DNA from: Alcanivorax sp. S71-1-4
GTDB taxonomy: Bacteria; Pseudomonadota; Gammaproteobacteria; Pseudomonadales; Alcanivoracaceae
Length of the DNA: 64,000 nucleotides
Direction of reading: 5' to 3'
Assembly (NCBI RefSeq): GCF_009846755.1
Contig: NZ_AQOR01000012.1
Location: forward strand, 42,451 to 106,450
This document shows positions 36,584 to 45,558 of the stretch, piece by piece. The position numbers and the translations under genes are program-made. The notes beneath the pieces were generated by a model. That model ran no database searches. It worked only from the letters and a program-made list of their open reading frames with translations, and was not told the DNA's origin. Numbering within the stretch: the stretch's first letter is position 1; each line of letters opens with the position of its first letter.

Positions 36584-38692
36584 TCAGGCCGGGCTGGCGT
36601 CGCTGAAGGCAGGCAGGTTTTCCGTCGCCGGCGGTGGGAAAAGCACGACAAAGCGGGCGCCGCGCCGATATTGGGGGTCCAGCCACACACTGCCGCCATG
36701 CAGGGTCACGATGCGGCGCACGATATGCAGCCCCAGGCCGATGCCGGTGTGGCTGAGCACCGACGGCGAACGGTAATAGCGCTCGAAGACCTGCCCCTGC
36801 TCGGCCGCACTGATCCCCGGCCCCCGGTCACTCACCGCCACCTCTACCGCCCCACTGGCCAGGTGGCGTACCGACAGCTGGATCGCGGTCTGCGGCAGCG
36901 AGTACTTGATGGCATTGCCAAGCAGGTTGTCGAACACGACCTGCACCAGGGCCGTGTCGATCGCCACCCATACCGGCGCGTCCGGCAGCGTCAGGACGAT
37001 CTCGCGGCCGGCGGCAATACGGCGCTGTTCGCACAGCTCGCGCAGCATCGGCGCCAGGTCCTGCCATTCCTTGCGGATGCGCATCTCGGCGCTGTCGAGC
37101 CATTCGTTGCTCAGGCAGGCGTCCACCAGCCCGACCAGACGTTCGTTGGCACGCGCCACTCGCGCCACGTCCTCGCGGGTGTCGTCGTTGTCATCGTGGC
37201 GGCGGCCGATGTTGTAGGCCACCAGGTTCATCACCGTCAGTGGCGTGCGGAACTCGTGCGAGACCATGGCCAGGAAGGAGCGCTGCTCGGACAGCATCTC
37301 GTTGAGCTTGCGTTCAGCACCGCGACGCGCCTTCAGTTCGCTGTGCAGCGCGCTGGTACGCTCGGCCACCTGTTCCTCCAGCAACACCCGCATTTCGCCG
37401 GCCATGCGCAGCCGCTCCAGTTCCGCTTCGCGCTCGATCTTGCGCAGTGAACTGATCCGCACCGCCATGCCCAGCAGCACCATGAACACATGGCTCACCG
37501 CCATGCTCTGGTACACCAGCGGCGACAGCGAGGCGCCACCGGTCACGCCGAAAAATTGCAGGATCGACATCGACACCGGGACGGCATAGAGCACCACGGC
37601 AGACACGTATAACAGGGATTCGACCGAGAAATGCCGCTGCACCGACCAGCACACGGTGCCGGCCACCAGCAGCCCGCCCGCGAGACCGATCGCGTTCACC
37701 AGCGGCGCGATCAGGCCATAGTAACCGGTCGCCGCCATTGCCATGCCCGGCACCCCGATCAGGCCCAGCCCGATGATCAGCTTCGCCAGCCGCGGTGCGC
37801 GGTGCTGCAGGCCGAACATGTGCACCGCCACCCGCGATGCGGTGATCATGGAGAAGCAGATCGCCACCGCACTGAGCCGGCTGCTGACCAGCGGGTGCTC
37901 CGGCAGCAACAGGGACGCCACCATGCCGTTGGCGGACATGCCGCTGATCATCATTCCGAAGACGTAGACGCCGTACCAGACCATACCCCGGTCGTTCAGC
38001 CGCCAGCCCAGCAGCAGGCCGATGAACACCATCAGCATCATCATGCCGAGCAGGCTCAGCAGCAGGCCCTCCACCCGCGAGCGCGATTCCGCCAGGGCAT
38101 GCAGTGACCAGAAACCGGCCTGCACACTGATGGCACGCTCGCCGGCGGCGCGTATCCACAAACGGTAGTCGCCGGGCGGCAGTTCGGCGCGCAGGGCAAT
38201 CACGGAGATGTCCATGTCCCGGCTGGACAGGGGCTTCAGGATGCCGCTGTGACGTTGCCAGAGCACCTCGGCGCTCCCCGCCGGGGTGATCCAGGCCTGC
38301 AGGTCTTCGACCCAGGGGGCGTTGACGACCAGCCACCACTCGCCCGCCTCCCTCTGCGGCACGTGCAGACCGGACTGAAGCCAGAAGGCGCTGCGCCGGG
38401 CGAAGCCGCCATACAGGCCATCATTGAGGGGGGTGAAGACCGGCGCGGTGGCCGGCGAGAGGATGTCGTCGAGGGTGTAGCGGGCGTTGTGATCAAAGAA
38501 CATCGCCATGTGACCGCTCAGCGGCACTTCGCCGGCGGCACGCGCCAGCGTCACCGGGGCCGACGGCGCGGCCAGCGCGGTCCCGGAGTAACCCAGACCA
38601 CACAGACACAGCCACCACCACACCCCCGGCCAATGCCGGCGCAAGCCCCGATACACGCGATGAATCCTCTGAATACCCCCGGATAACATCAT
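36584..38692 (-). CDS. Sensor histidine kinase with 7TMR-DISM module (A)
   Basis: This is a 702-residue inner-membrane kinase. A signal/anchor is followed by a periplasmic DISMED2-type beta domain (about 50-180; WWLVVNAPWVEDLQAWI), seven membrane helices (about 190-400), a short coiled coil, HisKA with phospho-acceptor His479 (SHEFRTPLT) and an HATPase domain (DNLLGNAIKYS, DRGPGIS, GIGLGLHIV). It is closely similar to the next gene upstream (38754-40781), so the pair is a tandem duplication. No response regulator adjoins. The DISM periplasmic domain is thought to bind carbohydrate-like ligands. Two ATGs (38692, 38689) are equally possible. Confidence 0.9.
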   Translation of the reverse strand: MMLSGGIQRIHRVYRGLRRHWPGVWWWLCLCGLGYSGTALAAPSAPVTLARAAGEVPLSGHMAMFFDHNARYTLDDILSPATAPVFTPLNDGLYGGFARRSAFWLQSGLHVPQREAGEWWLVVNAPWVEDLQAWITPAGSAEVLWQRHSGILKPLSSRDMDISVIALRAELPPGDYRLWIRAAGERAISVQAGFWSLHALAESRSRVEGLLLSLLGMMMLMVFIGLLLGWRLNDRGMVWYGVYVFGMMISGMSANGMVASLLLPEHPLVSSRLSAVAICFSMITASRVAVHMFGLQHRAPRLAKLIIGLGLIGVPGMAMAATGYYGLIAPLVNAIGLAGGLLVAGTVCWSVQRHFSVESLLYVSAVVLYAVPVSMSILQFFGVTGGASLSPLVYQSMAVSHVFMVLLGMAVRISSLRKIEREAELERLRMAGEMRVLLEEQVAERTSALHSELKARRGAERKLNEMLSEQRSFLAMVSHEFRTPLTVMNLVAYNIGRRHDDNDDTREDVARVARANERLVGLVDACLSNEWLDSAEMRIRKEWQDLAPMLRELCEQRRIAAGREIVLTLPDAPVWVAIDTALVQVVFDNLLGNAIKYSLPQTAIQLSVRHLASGAVEVAVSDRGPGISAAEQGQVFERYYRSPSVLSHTGIGLGLHIVRRIVTLHGGSVWLDPQYRRGARFVVLFPPPATENLPAFSDASPA

Positions 38693-38753
38693 AATGATAT
38701 CGCCAAACAGGGAGCGCCAGCATTGTTCATCTGCGCCGCCCCACTGCACCAGA

Positions 38754-40781
38754 TCAGTGCAATGCCCCCTGCTGTTCCACCTGCATGGCGGTGACCGGCG
38801 GGAAGCGGACCACGAACCGCGCCCCGGCCATATAGGTGCCATCCACCCAGACATCGCCGCCATGCAGCATCACGATACGGCGCACGATGTGCAGCCCGAG
38901 GCCGATGCCGGCATGGCTGAGCACCGTGGGCGAGCGGTAGTAACGCTCGAAGACCCGCGTGCGTTCATTGGCGGGAATACCCGGGCCACGGTCACTGACC
39001 GCCACCTCCACGGCGCCACTGGAAAACCGGTGTACCAGCACATGGATCGGTGCATGCGGCGGGGAATATTTAATGGCATTGCCGATCAGGTTATCGAACA
39101 CCACCTGCACCAGCGCCGCGTCGATGTACACAAATACCGGCCCGTCCGGCAGCACCAGTTCGATCTGCCGGCCCGTCACGATGCGCCGCTGCTCGCACAG
39201 TTCGGCCAGCATCGGCGCCAGATTGCGGTTGCTGCAATTGACCTGCATGGTCGCGTTGTCGAGCCATTCATTGCTCAGGCAGGCGTCCACCAGGCTCACC
39301 AGGCGCTGATTGGCACGCTCCACCCGCGCCACATCCTCCAGCGTCTGGGGATTGTCGGCGTGGCGATGGCCGATGTTGTAGGCGACCAGATTGATCACCG
39401 TCAGTGGCGTGCGGAATTCGTGTGACACCATGGCCAGAAAAGAGCGCTGCTCGCTCAGCGTTTCGCTGAGTTTTTTTTCCACCGCACGGCGAGCCTGCAA
39501 TTCACCATTGAGTTCCCGGGTGCGTTCCGTCACCTGCCGCTCCAGGCTGGCCTGCATGTCACTGGCGAGCTTCAGCCGCTCCCGTTCCGCTTCCCGCTCC
39601 ACCCGCCGCAGCGAGGTGATCTTGACGGCCATGCCAAGCAGCACCAGGAAGACATGACCGGTACGCAACAGTTCCTGTGTCCAGCCACTGATCAGTTCGC
39701 TGTCGTACAGATTGAAGAAACGCAGGCCGATCACCATCTGCAGGATGGCGTACAGCGCCATGCCGAGGAAATACAGCACCACGTCCGGCGTCGGGTGCCG
39801 CCGCGTGACGTAGTACGCCGCGCTGGTCCCCATGACACAGACGACCATCGCCAGCGCGTTGATGACACCGACAATCTGGTCGTACAGGCCAAACGTCGAC
39901 AGCACGGCGCCCAGGCCGGCCAGCGAACCCAGGGTGTTGAGCAGGAAACTGACACGCGGCAACCAGCGCACCATGGTGAAAATCCGCACCGAGACCCGCG
40001 TGGCACCGAGAATGCTGACACAGATCGCCACGCCGCTGATGCGCGCCGCCAGTTCCGGGCTGTCCGGCAACACCAGGCTGATCAGCCCGGTGGCGCCCAG
40101 CGAGGTGCAGACCACGCCGCCGACGTAGACGCCATACCAGACCAGGCTGCCATCGCGCAGATGCGCGCCAAAAATCAGCCCGATCACCGCCATCAGCAGC
40201 ATCATGCCGAGCGTGTTGAGCAGAATGCCTTCCTGGCGGATGTGTGCTTCGACAAACGGCTGCAATTGCCAGAAGGACGCCTCCAGGCTCAGGGCGCGGT
40301 CGCCGGCAAGGCGCATCCAGAGATCGTAGTCACCTGGCGGCAGCGGCGTCCGCAGCGCGATCACGCCGACACGCAGGTCCCGGCTTTCCGGTGGCCGCGC
40401 CAGGCCCGTGTGCCGCTGCCACACCGGCTCGGCACTGCCCTGGCGGGTGATGTAGACATCCAGCAAGGCCACCCAGGGCGCCTGCAACACCAGCCACCAT
40501 TCCGGTGCTTCGCCCGGCGGCACATGCAACGGGGTGTGCAGCCAGAACGCCCCGGCACGATTGAAACCGCCGTGGAAATCACCATCCACGGGCGTGAAAC
40601 GCGACGCCTGCACAGGCGTCGACACGTTGGCGAGCGACAGCTCGCCTTCCGCATCGTGCAGCACCGTCATCAGGCCACGCAACGGCACCTGCTGCATCTC
40701 CGCGTGCAACGCTGGCGTAGCAGCGAGCGGGCCATCCGACATCCACAACAGTAGTACCAGGCCACACAGCAGGCGAATCAA
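38754..40781 (-). CDS. Sensor histidine kinase with 7TMR-DISM module (B)
   Basis: This is a 675-residue paralogue of the kinase just downstream, with the same order: signal peptide, DISMED2 domain (WWLVLQAPWVALLDVYI), seven membrane helices, HisKA (His454 in SHEFRTPLT) and HATPase (DNLIGNAIKYS). It begins with TTG, overlapping a GGAG, with a G-run further upstream. The start lies 12 bases past the stop of the 1586-residue surface protein, so it can be transcribed as the tail of the surface operon. This suggests that it reports on, or regulates, that structure. Confidence 0.9.
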   Translation of the reverse strand: MIRLLCGLVLLLWMSDGPLAATPALHAEMQQVPLRGLMTVLHDAEGELSLANVSTPVQASRFTPVDGDFHGGFNRAGAFWLHTPLHVPPGEAPEWWLVLQAPWVALLDVYITRQGSAEPVWQRHTGLARPPESRDLRVGVIALRTPLPPGDYDLWMRLAGDRALSLEASFWQLQPFVEAHIRQEGILLNTLGMMLLMAVIGLIFGAHLRDGSLVWYGVYVGGVVCTSLGATGLISLVLPDSPELAARISGVAICVSILGATRVSVRIFTMVRWLPRVSFLLNTLGSLAGLGAVLSTFGLYDQIVGVINALAMVVCVMGTSAAYYVTRRHPTPDVVLYFLGMALYAILQMVIGLRFFNLYDSELISGWTQELLRTGHVFLVLLGMAVKITSLRRVEREAERERLKLASDMQASLERQVTERTRELNGELQARRAVEKKLSETLSEQRSFLAMVSHEFRTPLTVINLVAYNIGHRHADNPQTLEDVARVERANQRLVSLVDACLSNEWLDNATMQVNCSNRNLAPMLAELCEQRRIVTGRQIELVLPDGPVFVYIDAALVQVVFDNLIGNAIKYSPPHAPIHVLVHRFSSGAVEVAVSDRGPGIPANERTRVFERYYRSPTVLSHAGIGLGLHIVRRIVMLHGGDVWVDGTYMAGARFVVRFPPVTAMQVEQQGALH

Positions 40782-40793
40782 CTCCGCCCCCCG

Positions 40794-43700
40794 TCAATCC
40801 GCCACACGCACATCGTAGCTGACCTCTCCCGTGGCGCCGGCGGGCAACACGCCGGTGAATTGCCATTGCAGACTGCCTTCGTACCCCGTGCCGTTAACGC
40901 CCTCTGGCGTCAGCAGCACGCAGCCGCTGAGCCCCGGCGGCAACAACGCGGGACAGGCCGCGGCGGCAGCCAGCGCCGTGAACACCGGCGTGGCATCGTG
41001 AATGCGCACCTGGTCCAGCGCCTGTACACCGGTGTTGCGGAACAGGATGCGGTAACGCAGCACATCGCCCGGCAATGCCTGGTTGTTGAGGTGATCGGCC
41101 GCGTCCACATCATCACCGCTGCCGGCGATACCGTCCGGGCCGATGTTGCGCACGCGTTTTTCCAGCACCAGCTGGCCGGGCAGTACGCGCGTCAGGTCGG
41201 TGACGAACGCGGTATCGTCCAGGCTGCTGTTGGCGAGCAGCAGTTGCGCCTGCAACTGCACGCTGTGCTGTGCCCCCAGTGGCGCGTCCGCCGGCGAGAA
41301 CACATGCGCGAGCAGACACACCACCTCGCCCGGTGACACCGACAGCGCACTGGTGAGCAGGGCGTCCGCGCCGTTCACGGCACCGTCGCAATCGAGATCG
41401 CGGTAAAGCTGTGTCGACCAGCCCGGCGTGGCCGGCGCGGCGTGCGCGTTGACCCACTGGAAACTCAGTGTGCCTTGCGTGCCCGCCGTGTAGCGATGCG
41501 GATACAGAATGCTGGCGCCCGGCAGGACATTGCCAAGCTGGTCCGGTGCAAAGGTGGCACGCGGTGCCAGACCAAACAGGATGTTGTCCCAGTCGGTGCC
41601 GAACGGCTGCACGGTCAGCGCCATGCGACCGTCGTAGGGTTGCGCGTTGATGAGCGGGTGGCCGCCATCATTTTCACTGACCAGTTGATGGCTGGCCGGT
41701 GTCTGCACATGGATGCAGGCGGCCAGGCCGACATCGGCCAGCGCCGGCTGCAGGCGCCAGCGGCCTTCGCCATCGGTGATGGCGCTGGCGAGCACGGCGT
41801 CGTTGGCGTCGCAGGTACCGTTGCTGTCGAGATCATGCAGCAGTTGCACCAGCACGCCGGGCACGCCGGCTTCCTGGGCGGACTGCAAGCCGTCGTGCGC
41901 GCTGCCTCCCGCGCCGGTGTCGTCGAACACCCGGCCACTGAGCACCCCGGCCGTGGCCTGTTGCGAAACCAGTATCTTGTAGTCTTCCACTTCGCCGTCG
42001 AACACCACCATCGGGCCGACGCTCACATCCGGCGTGGTGGAGACACGGAAGCGGGCGTAAGTGTCGCCGATGTAGGCATCCGCCGGCACGGTCAGGTCAA
42101 GGCTGATCCAGCCCGGTGTCGGGTCGTTGTCCAGCGGGCCGTTGTCGCGCAGGTTGAGCGCCACCTGGTCATCCGGGTCATTGAAATCGCCTGTGCGGCG
42201 CCAGTCGATCCAGCCTTGCACATACGCCTGCCCCGGTGTGTCCTCGGTGACCTGGATGCGGATCGTGGCCGGTTCGCCGGGGATCAGCGTGGGGAACGTC
42301 ACGCCGTCCTCTTCCGGGCCGTCGGCATCGGCGTCGGGCGAGTTCTGGTCCTGGTCTTCCGGCGACGGGGGAATCTCGCCCAGATAAGGCATCGCCGCAC
42401 CCAGTTGCGCCAGCGTCAGCGTGCGCACATCCGTGGCGGTGGTGGGCTTGCCGCCGCCAGTGGCGACGCGACGGGAAAGATGGCCGCCGCTCTGCGGATA
42501 GCCAAACGCGATGTCGCCATGGTCCACCTGCACGAACACACCGAAGGCCATCGCCTGATGACCGCTGCCGGCCACCACATGCCGGGTGACCTGCGTGTTC
42601 TGCGTCAGCGCCAGCAGGCTGCCAATGCCGTCGCCCGGCAATGATTCCAGCCGCATGACCTGGCCACTGGCGTCGAAAACCGCGCTCAAGTCGTTGGTCT
42701 GGCTGGCCACCGCGAACACTTCCCAGGGTCCACCGTCGGTTTCAAATTCCAGGTACTCGCCGTCGTCCGTGTCTTCCGCATCGGCAACGATGATGTCGGC
42801 CGGAATCGGCTGGCCGTCCAGGAACACTTCCCAATCAACCCGGAACGTCGGCGCTTCACCACTGACCGCATTCGACAGGCCGATGGGATTGACCCCCTGA
42901 TATAAATCATCCAGCAGGTCACCACTCCACGAACCGGTGTTGTAGACCTGCACGGAATGGGAAATCTCGTGCAGCCGCGCGCGGATTTCCACCGGACCGA
43001 ATTGCCAGGTCTTGCGCACATAACTGTTGGCGGCGAAGACGGTATTCCCCGCGCAGGCCCAGTCGAGCCAGTACACCGCCTCGCGGTAGGGACCATCGCC
43101 GCTGCCAGCAATGCCACCGCCGGTCAGGCTGCTGCCGACAGGGCAGAGAATGGTCGGGCGGATATTGATGCGGTAATCCTCCACTTCACCATCCGGTGCC
43201 CCGCCCGTGGGGCCCAGCCCGGACAGGGTGGACCAGCGGAAACGCGCATAGGTGTTGCCGCTTGCCGCACCGGGCGGCGCATCCGGAATACTGATGCGGA
43301 TTTCACCGTTGTTGTCGGTGTCCTGCAGATCGGTGGCGATGCGTTCTTCCGGCTCATCGAACACGCCGTTCTGGTTCCAGTCGATCCAGCCTTGCAGATA
43401 CCCGCCCGCGCCCTGCACGCTGACAACAATGTCGTCCAGCCCCGGCAAAAAGGCCGGAAAGGTCACGCCGTCATCGAACGCATCCGCCGCCGCCAGCGGA
43501 TCATCGTACCCGGTTGCTTCGGCGGAAATACCGGCACCGAGCTGCATGCCACTCACAATCGCGTGCGACGGATTGCCGAAGCTGGCCGGCGCATCGCCGT
43601 AATCCACCTGCACCTGGTCCGGCACGGCAATCAGACAGGCTTTCTGCAGATTGCTGGAGCCGCCGGTGGAGCCGGTGAAGCCGTAGAAGACGTTCGGGTC

Positions 43701-45554
43701 GTCGTCGAAATCGTCGGCCACCAGATCGCGGTTCAGGGTGGTGATCAGGGTATTGTCAAAATAGTACTGGAGGGTTTTGCTGATCGGATCCCAGACGATG
43801 CGCACGTCGTGCCATTCGCCATCCTCGATGTTGCCCAGGTCATACACCGGCGTATAAAGATTGCCGCCACCGGCATTGTCGGTGTAGTTCACCGGGTTGT
43901 AGATCGAGGTGTGGTCGTTGGCAATATCGCCGTAACCGCTGCCGTTCTGATAGGTGTCGAACTCGATCGCCACCGCCGGCGCCAGCCCGCCCACACCCAG
44001 GGCGCCACCGTAGATGCCGGTGACGGTATTGCCGCCGGGGTCATTGTGAAACGCAAACGCGATCCCGTCGGCACCGCTGCTGTCCTTGGTGCCGAGATAC
44101 ACGGCGAATTCCATCGTGAACGGCAGCGCCAGCGTAATGCGATCCTGCGACCAGGCCGCGCCGGCCTGGTTGCCCAGGTCTTCGGTCAGCACGATCTGCC
44201 CGCTGAGCACGTCCACCGCACCGCTACCGCCCAGCACCATGCGCGAGGTGGCATCGGCATGACACATCGGCGGTGCCTGGGCCAGCACATCAAGCACCAG
44301 GTGAGCTTCATCATCTTCCGGCGGATCCTGGGCGCCATTGCCAGGCGTGGAATCGGGATCATCGGCCGTCGCCGTCAGGATCTCGGCGAATATATCTTCC
44401 CGCCCCAATGTGCTGCCCGTACCGGTGAGTACGATGGACCGGGTTTCGCCAGCAGGCATGTGGCTGACACTCCATACCCCGGTACTGCTGGAATAGATGC
44501 CATCACCCTGCGCGCCAACGTATGACAGGTTGCCGGGGAATGGCATCTCCACCGAGACACCGAACGAGTCATCCGGCCCGTCATTGGTCAAGGTCAGGGT
44601 GAGCTGTGTTGGTTCGCCAAGGACGGCGTAGTAATTATCCGCTGTCAACGTCAATGACAGGTCTGCTTCCGTGCTCCAGCTACTGGAAAGAAAACCAAAA
44701 AAACCTGCACTGTCATACTGGCCATCGGCGGCATCGGCAATCTGGATCGAGACGCGGTATTGCTGGTTCGGCGTCACCCGTTCGGCGATGGTGATCGGCA
44801 CCGTCATGCCGTTGAAGGCCAACTGGGTGCTGTTGTGATTGGGGCGGTAGCTCTGTGCCGAGCCACACTGGCCATTGCCCTCTGGATTGTTCTCGCCGAT
44901 GCGGGTGCCGTTGATATTGTTGATCGAGATAGTGGTGTTGTTGGCCGGATCAATGGCGATGTTCTTCGGTGTGGAACCAAACTCGCCACCCGTGATGAAC
45001 ACGGCAAAGCCATCGTTGAAGTTGGAACAGGCATAGTTCGGATATTCTTCTGATGCGAACACCATCTGCATGTTCAACGTGTCCCGCTCGGGGACGATAT
45101 CAAACGAGACAATCACCGGGTCATAGGTCGCCCGGTTTTCCACATAGGTGCGCAGCCAGGAACTGTTCTGCGTGGTGCCGTTGTTGTAACTGGCGCGATT
45201 GTTGCCGTTGGAGCCATCTGGCGCGGAGCGGGTCACATCGGACACCCGGCCCGTGGTGAAAAGCACACCCTGGCTGATGCCCAGCGGCGCACTGCCTTGT
45301 GTGAAATAGCCCAGTTGGCGCTGGTTGGCACTGGAATTGGAGCGCCGTCCATTCTCGACCGTCAGGTTGGCAATCTGTACCCCGTCACCGTCACCCACCA
45401 GATATTGCATGATGAGATTCTCGCTGCTGCTGCCAGTGCCGACGTGGTTCACGACAAAACCCTGCGCTGCAACGGCAACCAGCGCCAGCGACAATCCGAA
45501 TGCGCTGCGCAAGAGCCGGGCGCGCCCGGGCACTGAAAGAAGCCATCCCCTCAT
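40794..45554 (-). CDS. Giant multi-domain surface adhesin (choice-of-anchor L, lectin, CshA-like, GEVED, SdrD, DUF11)
   Basis: This exported protein has 1586 residues. The visible order is: signal peptide (ends about 32); choice-of-anchor-L domain (about 45-290; LGISQGVLFTTGR, FASEEYPNY, NDGFAVFITG); DUF11 (about 295-425); L-type lectin domain (about 430-640; GADGIAFAFHNDPGG); GEVED (about 648-796; GWIDWNQNGVFDEPEE, GEVEDYRI); a CshA-fibril-like domain (about 810-1040; WLDWACAGN); a second GEVED (about 1086-1198); an SdrD-B-like domain (about 1205-1285); and C-terminal DUF11 (about 1460-1586). No LPxTG, PEP-CTERM, T9SS or transmembrane tail is seen. Asp/Asn-rich loops suggest calcium. The ATG at 45554 is preferred to the GTG at 45557 for spacing to AGGGTGG. 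It is the last surface gene of the operon. Confidence 0.85.
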   Translation of the reverse strand: MRGWLLSVPGRARLLRSAFGLSLALVAVAAQGFVVNHVGTGSSSENLIMQYLVGDGDGVQIANLTVENGRRSNSSANQRQLGYFTQGSAPLGISQGVLFTTGRVSDVTRSAPDGSNGNNRASYNNGTTQNSSWLRTYVENRATYDPVIVSFDIVPERDTLNMQMVFASEEYPNYACSNFNDGFAVFITGGEFGSTPKNIAIDPANNTTISINNINGTRIGENNPEGNGQCGSAQSYRPNHNSTQLAFNGMTVPITIAERVTPNQQYRVSIQIADAADGQYDSAGFFGFLSSSWSTEADLSLTLTADNYYAVLGEPTQLTLTLTNDGPDDSFGVSVEMPFPGNLSYVGAQGDGIYSSSTGVWSVSHMPAGETRSIVLTGTGSTLGREDIFAEILTATADDPDSTPGNGAQDPPEDDEAHLVLDVLAQAPPMCHADATSRMVLGGSGAVDVLSGQIVLTEDLGNQAGAAWSQDRITLALPFTMEFAVYLGTKDSSGADGIAFAFHNDPGGNTVTGIYGGALGVGGLAPAVAIEFDTYQNGSGYGDIANDHTSIYNPVNYTDNAGGGNLYTPVYDLGNIEDGEWHDVRIVWDPISKTLQYYFDNTLITTLNRDLVADDFDDDPNVFYGFTGSTGGSSNLQKACLIAVPDQVQVDYGDAPASFGNPSHAIVSGMQLGAGISAEATGYDDPLAAADAFDDGVTFPAFLPGLDDIVVSVQGAGGYLQGWIDWNQNGVFDEPEERIATDLQDTDNNGEIRISIPDAPPGAASGNTYARFRWSTLSGLGPTGGAPDGEVEDYRINIRPTILCPVGSSLTGGGIAGSGDGPYREAVYWLDWACAGNTVFAANSYVRKTWQFGPVEIRARLHEISHSVQVYNTGSWSGDLLDDLYQGVNPIGLSNAVSGEAPTFRVDWEVFLDGQPIPADIIVADAEDTDDGEYLEFETDGGPWEVFAVASQTNDLSAVFDASGQVMRLESLPGDGIGSLLALTQNTQVTRHVVAGSGHQAMAFGVFVQVDHGDIAFGYPQSGGHLSRRVATGGGKPTTATDVRTLTLAQLGAAMPYLGEIPPSPEDQDQNSPDADADGPEEDGVTFPTLIPGEPATIRIQVTEDTPGQAYVQGWIDWRRTGDFNDPDDQVALNLRDNGPLDNDPTPGWISLDLTVPADAYIGDTYARFRVSTTPDVSVGPMVVFDGEVEDYKILVSQQATAGVLSGRVFDDTGAGGSAHDGLQSAQEAGVPGVLVQLLHDLDSNGTCDANDAVLASAITDGEGRWRLQPALADVGLAACIHVQTPASHQLVSENDGGHPLINAQPYDGRMALTVQPFGTDWDNILFGLAPRATFAPDQLGNVLPGASILYPHRYTAGTQGTLSFQWVNAHAAPATPGWSTQLYRDLDCDGAVNGADALLTSALSVSPGEVVCLLAHVFSPADAPLGAQHSVQLQAQLLLANSSLDDTAFVTDLTRVLPGQLVLEKRVRNIGPDGIAGSGDDVDAADHLNNQALPGDVLRYRILFRNTGVQALDQVRIHDATPVFTALAAAAACPALLPPGLSGCVLLTPEGVNGTGYEGSLQWQFTGVLPAGATGEVSYDVRVAD

Positions 45555-45558
45555 CACG

